In this document: positions 1 to 5,316 of the stretch, one piece after another
Layout: each line of letters starts with the position of its first letter
How positions within the stretch are numbered: position 1 is the stretch's first letter
NCBI GenBank assembly: GCA_002898135.1
Contig: BDTQ01000159.1
Coordinates: 1 to 5,437 of the forward strand
Direction of reading: 5' to 3'
Length of the DNA: 5,437 nt
Origin: a bacterium BMS3Bbin07
GTDB taxonomy: Bacteria; Nitrospirota; Thermodesulfovibrionia; Thermodesulfovibrionales; JdFR-85
Notes under the pieces: model-generated
What the model was told of the DNA's origin: nothing
The model's database searches: none
What the model saw: only the letters and a program-made list of their open reading frames with translations
Program-made: the position numbers and the translations under genes

Positions 1-989
1 TGATACACTTTTAAATTCCTGAAATTATGCCTTCCCATCCTCTCAATCTCTTCTTTTATCTCCACAGCAAGTTCCTCCGGCGAGATAACCCTTACATTAA
101 CACCGTAGCTTAATATTTTTCTCTTTATCTCTCTGAAGTCAGCAACCGGGAACTTCATGATGAAGCTTCCATCTTTTTCAAAGGAGACCTTCTGTGAAGG
201 GTGCCATATCTGCTCATTTACCCACTCCGCCACTGAAGGGGAGAACTTCAGGCATACCTCTTTAGCCTCTGCACCCTGCATTATCCCGAAGTTTTCTCTT
301 ATATACTCCTTTATGTCTGGGAGGTTTTCAGGCAGGGTTATCTCTTCCAGGACAGGGGTTAACTGTTTAATCCTTGATATCATAAAATCCCTGATCCACT
401 TTCTCTTTGTACAATAGGCGATTAAATGCCAGCTTCCCATATATTGCAACAGATGGAGAGGCAGAATAGTTCTCACAGTCTTTTCATCCTTGTGTGGTGA
501 ATAATAGGTGATTGTCAGTGGCTTCTCCTTAAAAAGTGCATCGACAATCCCGTGAAAATATTCTTCATCAACCCTTGAATATTCTACATTTTTTACAGAT
601 ATCTTTTCTGATATATCATCAAAGCAGAGTTTTTCGTCTTTATAGTGCAAGTTAAGAATTCTCTTCAGGAGCTCGCAGAGCTTTTGCTTTATTTCAGTGT
701 CGGGAACTGAAGAGGCAAGTCTGACTGCCAGGGCGAGGGCTACGATATTATCTTCTGTAACCCAAAGTGACGGGAGTTCATAGGAGCTGTCGCTATAAAA
801 GTATCCCCTCTTTCCGTGGTCATATTCAAGGGGTGCATTGAGCCTGTCACGCATGAACTCGATATCCCGTTGTGCTGTGCGGTTTGATATCTCGTATTCG
901 TCTGCAAGATTCCGGGCATTCGGATACCGGGTTGCCTTTACCCTGTCATGAAAGTAAAGGAATCTCTCGTATTTAAGCCTGTCGCTCAT
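1..989 (-). CDS. HTH-WYL-WCX transcriptional regulator, C-terminus cut by window edge
   Basis: The minus strand is open from an ATG at 989 to the window edge, giving 329 codons with no stop. Residues 1-60 form a DeoR/HTH_11-like winged helix, with a likely recognition helix at 34-48 (ISNRTAQRDIEFMRD). Residues about 155-212 are a WYL domain: P177, the stretch GSWHLIAYC at 185-193 and RDFMISRI at 200-207. The name-giving tripeptide reads W187-H188-L189, so the tyrosine is a histidine. Residues about 243-318 resemble the WCX extension. WYL family regulators are usually 300-340 residues, so only a few residues should be missing. The start is set by GGAGG four bases upstream. WYL proteins are ligand-responsive DNA-binding regulators, some controlling DNA-damage responses (PafBC) or phage defence operons (BrxR, CapW). 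The target here is not visible. The gene follows the nucleotidyltransferase in the same direction after 150 bases. Confidence 0.9.
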   Translation of the reverse strand, partial: MSDRLKYERFLYFHDRVKATRYPNARNLADEYEISNRTAQRDIEFMRDRLNAPLEYDHGKRGYFYSDSSYELPSLWVTEDNIVALALAVRLASSVPDTEIKQKLCELLKRILNLHYKDEKLCFDDISEKISVKNVEYSRVDEEYFHGIVDALFKEKPLTITYYSPHKDEKTVRTILPLHLLQYMGSWHLIAYCTKRKWIRDFMISRIKQLTPVLEEITLPENLPDIKEYIRENFGIMQGAEAKEVCLKFSPSVAEWVNEQIWHPSQKVSFEKDGSFIMKFPVADFREIKRKILSYGVNVRVISPEELAVEIKEEIERMGRHNFRNLKVY

Positions 990-993
990 TTAT

Positions 994-998
994 CCTCC
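994..998 (-). promoter_or_regulatory. Strong Shine-Dalgarno of the WYL regulator
   Basis: The minus strand reads GGAGG-ATAA-ATG, a full Shine-Dalgarno core four bases before the ATG at 989. It fixes the start of the WYL regulator and indicates independent, efficient translation, not coupling to the gene upstream. Confidence 0.75.
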
Positions 999-1076
999 AC
1001 AGGGACAGAAAGCAAAGGTCAGGAGTCGGACAACTATATTACAGCTCATCACAAACACAAGTACTATGTCAACCAG

Positions 1077-1090
1077 TGTCGTAGTCGACA
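1077..1090. repeat. Short perfect dyad upstream of the WYL regulator, possible operator
   Basis: The plus strand reads TGTCG-TAGT-CGACA, two perfect 5-base arms with a 4-base centre. It touches a TTGACA hexamer on the minus strand (1067-1072), and a second ATGTC at 1066-1070 can also pair with GACAT at 1087-1091. No T-run follows on either strand, so a terminator is unlikely. A dimeric regulator such as the WYL protein could bind here, but that is inference from position only. Confidence 0.3.
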
Positions 1091-1139
1091 TGATTTCAAG
1101 AGGTTAAGAGTGCAAGGGTTAAATAAAGACAGCTCTTGT

Positions 1140-1706
1140 TTACTCATTAATTTTTAACTCCCTCAATATCCCCTCAAAAGTATTCAAGAAGTTTTTTTCA
1201 TCTGACGATGCGTCGAATTCCTTTAGCCAGTTTCTTATGTGCTGAAGGTTGATCTTCGGGTTTTTCAGGAGAATAGCCCTTACATCTTCTATGTCTCTTG
1301 CTCTCCCTGCAAAGATTTTGTGAATTATGACATCTTCGGGAGAGGCGAAACAGACATTCTGCCCCAGTATCGGTATCTTTCTTGCCCGCTTAATAGCCTC
1401 TGTTTCATATGGTGTAAAGGAGAAAATAAAATCAACCCTTATGCCGGTCTCCTCATCCAAGGCAGGCAACACCATGGTTTGTTGAACAAAGGATTCTACG
1501 TCCTCCGGAATGGGCTTGAGGGAAAGTTCCTGAACAACTTCAAGGAGTTCCTTAATGCGATCGGTATTCACACCGAGGGTAATATCAATATCTCTGGTAA
1601 GACGAGGCTCACCATAAAGCAATACTGCCTGCCCCCCGATAATCATGTAGGGGATGTTGTGCTTTTTCAGGCATGAGCCTAACCTGGAGAGGGTCTCTTC
1701 AAACAT
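1140..1706 (-). CDS. Nucleotidyltransferase of the AbiEii/MNT-like superfamily, possible toxin-antitoxin component
   Basis: The 188-residue protein carries the signature of a minimal DNA polymerase beta-type nucleotidyltransferase. G24-G25 is followed by the paired metal ligands D39 and D41 in RLTRDIDI, and a third acid is D92 in RVDFIF. Downstream, SPEDVIIHKIFAGRARDIEDV (122-142) matches the conserved Lys plus Arg-Asp-x-x-Asp element of the AbiEii/DUF6036-like branch. Proteins of this fold transfer NMP from NTP to RNA, protein or small molecules. AbiEii/MenA-type members act as toxins on tRNA, whereas MNT members act as antitoxins of HEPN RNases. Which applies here cannot be read from the sequence. 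The ATG at 1706 lies inside the end of the upstream small gene (28-base overlap) behind an AAAGGTG-like Shine-Dalgarno, so translation is probably coupled. All catalytic residues are present and the frame is intact. Family assignment is firm; biological role is not. Confidence 0.9.
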   Translation of the reverse strand: MFEETLSRLGSCLKKHNIPYMIIGGQAVLLYGEPRLTRDIDITLGVNTDRIKELLEVVQELSLKPIPEDVESFVQQTMVLPALDEETGIRVDFIFSFTPYETEAIKRARKIPILGQNVCFASPEDVIIHKIFAGRARDIEDVRAILLKNPKINLQHIRNWLKEFDASSDEKNFLNTFEGILRELKINE

Positions 1707-1900
1707 GAATTCAGCACCTTTGCAATCCGTATATCTACTTCTATGCCTTCCAATGGCTCTTTGGGAGGCAGCACCCCAAGCCTTACTCCTTCATTCCACA
1801 TGGATGCAAAAAGCTTTGCAGTCTTTTCAAAAGAAAGATTCCCCTCACCTCTGATAAGGTTATCTTCTAATTTTTTGAGCACCTCAGGATTTTTTATCAT
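1679..1900 (-). CDS. Small protein of unknown function paired with the nucleotidyltransferase
   Basis: A 73-residue protein, lysine- and glutamate-rich in its first third, with a predicted helical centre (LSFEKTAKLFASMWNEGVRLG, roughly 22-42) followed by a proline-containing turn (VLPPKEPLEG, 43-52) and another helix (IEVDIRIAKVLNSCL). It contains no histidine, so it cannot be a HEPN RNase with the RxxxxH motif. No helix-turn-helix, signal peptide or membrane segment is visible. GAGG seven bases upstream and an in-frame TAA two codons before the ATG fix the start. The gene overlaps the nucleotidyltransferase by 28 bases, and a TATAAT lies upstream. From memory, similar short proteins with a VLP-K-PLEGIE-DI-IAKVLN pattern occur before such nucleotidyltransferases in other genomes; this was not checked. 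By position it could be an antitoxin or a substrate/adaptor of the enzyme. Confidence 0.75.
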   Translation of the reverse strand: MIKNPEVLKKLEDNLIRGEGNLSFEKTAKLFASMWNEGVRLGVLPPKEPLEGIEVDIRIAKVLNSCLKRPSPG

Positions 1901-1907
1901 CTTTTAA

Positions 1908-1911
1908 CCTC
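1908..1911 (-). promoter_or_regulatory. Shine-Dalgarno of the small partner gene
   Basis: The minus strand reads GAGG followed by seven bases and the ATG at 1900. Together with the in-frame TAA just upstream of the ATG it supports this short gene being really translated. Confidence 0.6.
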
Positions 1912-1934
1912 ACAATCTAAGGAGTTCATGGTTT

Positions 1935-1940
1935 ATTATA
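1935..1940 (-). promoter_or_regulatory. Consensus -10 box upstream of the small gene/nucleotidyltransferase pair
   Basis: The minus strand carries a perfect TATAAT here, which would place a transcript start near 1928 and give a leader of about 28 bases before the ATG at 1900. The hexamer 17 bases upstream (1958-1963) reads GGCTAA, a poor -35, and there is no extended TG motif, so an activator or a weak promoter is implied. An imperfect palindrome, CTCGAATTGAG at 1941-1951, occupies the spacer, a usual place for an autoregulatory operator. The position between a finished operon and a new pair of genes supports the call. Confidence 0.45.
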
Positions 1941-1993
1941 CTCGAATTGAGCGATTTTTAGCCCTTACCTGCCCTCTCAATAAAATCCTCTCC

Positions 1994-2008
1994 ACTTCTT
2001 ATTGAAGT
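1994..2008 (-). terminator. Weak hairpin after the acyltransferase fusion gene
   Basis: On the minus strand ACTTC and GAAGT form a perfect 5-base stem around the loop AATAA, about 24 bases past the stop of the large gene. A loose T-rich stretch (ATTTTATT) begins about eight bases after the stem, which is too far and too short for a good intrinsic terminator. A longer alternative pairing, CTTCACTT with AAGTGGAG, involves the same right arm. This may be a weak terminator or chance. Confidence 0.25.
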
Positions 2009-2031
2009 AATATCCCACTAAGTGAAGACCT

Positions 2032-4620
2032 TTACGGCTTTAACTTAATGACCTCTTCTCTCACCCTGTCGACAAATGCCTGATAAGGGTCAGGGGATTC
2101 TTTATCCACTGCCGGGACTGCCGGGGGGCCGATGTGTATCTCGATATGCGCGGGTTTGGGGTACTTGCTGCCCCTTGGCATGGATTTGTAGGTTCCTTTG
2201 ATATAGACCGGGACAACGGGCACATTGAGCTCAACGGCAAGGATGGCCATGCCTTTTTTGAATTCCATGACTTCTCCGTTAAAGGTCCTTCCTCCTTCAG
2301 GGAATATGCAGAGTGCCTTCTTCTGTTTCAGGAGATAGGCGCTCACTCTCAGTGCACTAAGAAGTGAGGTGTCCGGGTCGATCGGTATTACATGGGCAAA
2401 ATGAGCGCCCCATCTCATAAAAGGTCCTTCAAAATATTTACTTGCCCCCTGGAAATAGAGGGATTTAAAAACCCTGAAGGGCAGATTGGCAGCAAGGAGA
2501 AAGCTGTCAAGGTAGCTTGCATGATTCGGCGCTATAATAAAGGGTGGCTGCTGAGGTATATTTTCTATCCCGGTAATCTTCACCCTGAAGTAAATCCTGC
2601 TGAGAAGCCTCAGGAATCCGAGAATCATAAAGAGCAGCATCTTTTCATACAGGCCCTGAAAAAGGAGGCCCTCGGCAATCTTCTTCTCACCCTCCTCTGC
2701 ATCAAGGAGCCTTACATCCTCGTCCCTCTTCCGCCCCCCCTTCCTGACAGCGCTTCTTGCCTTTTCTATCAACTCCTCAACAGTCTGGACATCAAGGGTA
2801 AAATCATCGTAAAGCTTTATCCCAAGATTCCTCTCCAGCGCAACTACCAGCTCGATTCTCTTGAGGCTGTCAAGCCCTATATCCAGCTCCAGGCTGTCTG
2901 TTCCGGACACGGCAATATCCTTCCCCATCACCTCTTTCAATGACGATACAACCTTTGAGGAAATCTCATCCGTGATGAGGGATTCCTCTACATCCGCCCT
3001 CTCTTCTCTTTTCTCTTCCTCCAGGAGTTTTTTCACCATAAACCTCCTCAACTTGCCAAGAGGTGTTCGCGGCAGGGGAGCAGAATGAAGGACAAACCCT
3101 TTCAACCTCATATAAGGGGGAAGTTTCATTGAGAGGGCGTTTATCTCCCATTTGAGATATTCATAAATATTGCCGACCTTCATCTTCTTTGCCATTTCCA
3201 TATCAGGCACTACAACTGCGCTCAGCCCGTCACCGGTACCGACTACACATAGCTCCTTTATCAATTCAATCCCCTGGTAATGCCTCTCCACATCCTCGGG
3301 ATAGATATTTTTGCCTGAACTCAGTACGATAACCTCTTTAGTCCTGCCGGTAATATGGAGATAGCCATCACTGTCCAGATAACCAAGGTCTCCGGTGTGC
3401 AGCCAGCCGTCCCTGAGCACCTTTTCCGTCTCCTCAGGGTTTTTGTAATACCCCTTCATAACCATCCGCCCCTTTATCAGGACCTCTCCGTCAGTGCTTA
3501 TCCTTATCTCCACATTGCTGAGGGGTCTGCCGGCTGAGCCGGGTTTTCTCCTGTGCGGAGGGTTGAACGTCACAACGGGTGAGGTCTCAGTAAGGCCGTA
3601 GCCCTCAAGCACGGTAAACCCGATTGCCTCCAGGTCCAGCATAACCCGGGGGTCGAGCTTTGCCCCCCCGGATGCAAAGAACCTGAACTGCCTGCCGAAT
3701 TTTCCGTGAACTGAAGAGAATATATACTTGCCGGGGTTTATGTTGAACCTTTTCCGTACAAGGGAGAAGAGCTTCAGCAGATGAGGGAATATCCTCTTAA
3801 GCACAGGGACTTCATTGAATCCCTGAAGAATCCTGTTCCTGAAGAGTTCAAGCAGTTGGGGGACACCTACAAGGATAGTGCCTCTCCTTTCCCTCACGGC
3901 ATTGAGGAGCTCAGGCCCCTTTAGCCCCGGCGGATATGTTACGGTTGCCCCTTCAAAGAGGGGTACCAGAAAGGTGGTCATAAATGGATAGGTGTGATGA
4001 AGGGGGAGGACCGAGATAATGTTGTCATCATGAGTGATTATGCCTGCTGCAATCAGGGCATCCGCATCCGAGCAGAAGTTTTCATGAGTCAGTACCACAC
4101 CTTTTGGCCTGCCCGTGGTTCCGGACGTATATATGATGGAGGCAATATCGTCAGGAGAGGGGGTCTGGGTAGCGGGAGCCGGGAATCCGGAGTCTTTTTT
4201 TTCGGTGCCGGTATCCGCCGTAATCCGGTCAATATCGAATGTCTCAACAACAAGCCCCTCTGATGCCTCCATGACCTTTGTCCCTGTATAATCATCATAA
4301 AAGACAAGGGCCACCTCAGCATCAACCATAAGGTTCCTCATCTCCGAAGCAGTGAGCTCAGGGTCAACAGGAACCCCCACGGCACCGGCAGCGGAAAGGG
4401 CAAGATAGGAGATGCACCAGTAGGGAGAATTCCTTGCAGACAGAAAGACCCGGTCGCCCTTTTTAATCCCCTTTTCCTTCAGTCTTTCAAGCAGAGAGAC
4501 AGCATTATGGGCGACATCCCGGTAAGTGAGCTGCTTCCACCCCTCCCTGAAGTAGTGAAAGGCAACCTTTTCTGAAAATTTTTCGGCAGATATGAAGAAT
4601 CTATCAGGGATACTGCTCAT
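2032..4620 (-). CDS. Three-domain fusion: acyl-activating AMP-ligase, acyl carrier protein, PlsC-type acyltransferase
   Basis: Residues are numbered from a TTG at 4623; the next codon, ATG at 4620, is the more likely start (862 residues). Residues 1-530 are an acyl-CoA/acyl-ACP synthetase: P-loop YTSGTTGRPKG at 165-175, EGYGLTETSP at 340-349, adenylate-binding TGD with D412, GRTKE at 426-430, and the catalytic lysine K524 in PLGK. Residues about 548-622 are an acyl carrier protein, with phosphopantetheine serine S586 in GLDSL. A charged linker and a hydrophobic stretch (about 657-679) lead to a lysophospholipid acyltransferase: H701 and D706 of the HX4D motif, FPEGGR at 774-779, and VPVVPVY at 801-807. 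All catalytic residues are present. It probably activates free fatty acids, loads them on its own ACP and acylates a lysophospholipid at the membrane, like Aas of E. coli but with reversed domain order and a built-in carrier. No clear Shine-Dalgarno is seen; translation is probably coupled to the exonuclease gene ending nine bases upstream. Confidence 0.95.
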   Translation of the reverse strand: MSSIPDRFFISAEKFSEKVAFHYFREGWKQLTYRDVAHNAVSLLERLKEKGIKKGDRVFLSARNSPYWCISYLALSAAGAVGVPVDPELTASEMRNLMVDAEVALVFYDDYTGTKVMEASEGLVVETFDIDRITADTGTEKKDSGFPAPATQTPSPDDIASIIYTSGTTGRPKGVVLTHENFCSDADALIAAGIITHDDNIISVLPLHHTYPFMTTFLVPLFEGATVTYPPGLKGPELLNAVRERRGTILVGVPQLLELFRNRILQGFNEVPVLKRIFPHLLKLFSLVRKRFNINPGKYIFSSVHGKFGRQFRFFASGGAKLDPRVMLDLEAIGFTVLEGYGLTETSPVVTFNPPHRRKPGSAGRPLSNVEIRISTDGEVLIKGRMVMKGYYKNPEETEKVLRDGWLHTGDLGYLDSDGYLHITGRTKEVIVLSSGKNIYPEDVERHYQGIELIKELCVVGTGDGLSAVVVPDMEMAKKMKVGNIYEYLKWEINALSMKLPPYMRLKGFVLHSAPLPRTPLGKLRRFMVKKLLEEEKREERADVEESLITDEISSKVVSSLKEVMGKDIAVSGTDSLELDIGLDSLKRIELVVALERNLGIKLYDDFTLDVQTVEELIEKARSAVRKGGRKRDEDVRLLDAEEGEKKIAEGLLFQGLYEKMLLFMILGFLRLLSRIYFRVKITGIENIPQQPPFIIAPNHASYLDSFLLAANLPFRVFKSLYFQGASKYFEGPFMRWGAHFAHVIPIDPDTSLLSALRVSAYLLKQKKALCIFPEGGRTFNGEVMEFKKGMAILAVELNVPVVPVYIKGTYKSMPRGSKYPKPAHIEIHIGPPAVPAVDKESPDPYQAFVDRVREEVIKLKP

Positions 4621-4629
4621 CAACGTGAT

Positions 4630-5316
4630 TCAGGATGCAGGTCCGGGGTTGAATTTTACATAATTCTCCCAGCGAAGAAGCAGCTCCCTGGTGGCAAGGA
4701 GGTCTCTGGCGCAATACCGCGCTATGTCGGTATAGTGCCCTTCCTGAAAAAATCTCTTTACATCCTGCCCTGCAATACCCTCGTCCTTGGGGCTCTTGAT
4801 CCCGAGGGACCTGCACCACATATCAAGGCTGAACCTCCTGCGGGTAGCGCCGTAAAACGTCAACTGGTCAAGGAGGTCTATATGAGGGCCGTTGTATCTG
4901 TTCGGCATCAACTCCCGTGTTGGTCTGAGTTTATGCATTGCAGAGCGTATCAGGATAAAAGGGCAGTCAAAGGCCCTGCCGTTAAAGGTTACAAACTGGT
5001 TGTAGCTCTTTATAACATCCCAGAATTTCTCCAGTATCTCCTTCTCGGTACCTGTCTCATACTGAACTCCGTCCTCCTCAAAGGGGGATAGCCCCTTGCC
5101 GGGCGCCTGAAAATAGATGACCCCCTTCAGGGTATCCGGGTTCATAAGACCTATCGTGACTATCTCACCAGTGAGTGGATAGAGTCCGAGACTCTCCTTT
5201 ACTGCCTCGGCCTCCTCTTCCGTCTCGGCATACTTCAGGAGATACTCCTGCTGTGGCAGGTCCAGGGCATCAAAGTCAGCGCCTATGGTCTCTATATCAA
5301 AGATTATCCGCGACAT
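4630..5316 (-). CDS. Stand-alone DEDDy 3'-5' exonuclease related to the proofreading domain of family B polymerases
   Basis: The 228-residue protein (from ATG at 5316) has the three exonuclease motifs of the DnaQ-like RNase H fold. Exo I is FDIET with D7 and E9, Exo II is FNGRAFDCPF with D117, and Exo III is YCARD with Y201 and D205. The YxxxD spacing marks the DEDDy type, matching the predicted PolB-type exonuclease family (PF10108). Such proteins are expected to remove nucleotides from 3' ends of DNA or RNA with two metal ions; the physiological substrate of this family is not known. No polymerase or helicase domain is attached. The ATG lies within the end of the preceding gene (20-base overlap). 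An in-frame TTG at 5346 behind GGAGG would add ten basic residues, but the ATG gives the short N-terminus usual before the FDIET motif. The gene seems co-transcribed with the acyl-ligase fusion. Confidence 0.9.
   Translation of the reverse strand: MSRIIFDIETIGADFDALDLPQQEYLLKYAETEEEAEAVKESLGLYPLTGEIVTIGLMNPDTLKGVIYFQAPGKGLSPFEEDGVQYETGTEKEILEKFWDVIKSYNQFVTFNGRAFDCPFILIRSAMHKLRPTRELMPNRYNGPHIDLLDQLTFYGATRRRFSLDMWCRSLGIKSPKDEGIAGQDVKRFFQEGHYTDIARYCARDLLATRELLLRWENYVKFNPGPAS

Larger units (their letters stand above)
990..1139. other. Intergenic gap upstream of the WYL regulator, no gene seen
   Basis: These 150 bases separate the nucleotidyltransferase stop from the WYL start. The only reading frame across it is a plus-strand one that begins inside the WYL gene and shows no family features. 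On the minus strand there is a perfect TTGACA at 1067-1072, but no -10 hexamer at 15-19 bases from it. A TATAGT lies at 1033-1038 with only a poor -35 (TTGTGT) 16 bases upstream. A promoter for the WYL gene is likely here but cannot be fixed. No convincing terminator follows the nucleotidyltransferase. Confidence 0.5.

Noticed and set aside
1067..1072. Perfect TTGACA on the minus strand as a promoter for the WYL gene
   Set aside because: No acceptable -10 hexamer lies 15-19 bases downstream; the nearest good one (TATAGT at 1033-1038) is 28 bases away.
1239..1676. Plus-strand open frame of 145 codons
   Set aside because: It lies entirely antisense to the nucleotidyltransferase, whose conserved motifs prove the minus-strand frame; the plus product shows no family features.
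1679..1706. Frameshift splitting one longer protein in two (small gene and nucleotidyltransferase)
   Set aside because: The nucleotidyltransferase has a complete N-terminus before its GG motif at residues 24-25 and a plausible start, so two overlapping genes explain the data better.
2108..2125. Tandem 9-base repeat ACTGCCGGG twice
   Set aside because: It encodes Pro-Ala-Val twice near the end of the acyltransferase; two copies of a GC-rich codon triplet in a surface segment need no special explanation.
2392..2943. Plus-strand open frame of 183 codons
   Set aside because: Antisense to the ACP and acyltransferase part of the fusion gene, with no recognisable motif and no Shine-Dalgarno.
4195..4202. 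A8 run on the coding strand of the fusion gene, formally a slippery sequence
   Set aside because: It encodes Glu-Lys-Lys in a variable loop of the ligase; no stimulatory stem-loop is apparent and a shift would destroy the enzyme, so programmed frameshifting is unlikely.
4735..5091. Plus-strand open frame of 118 codons
   Set aside because: Antisense to the exonuclease, whose three catalytic motifs are intact in the minus frame.
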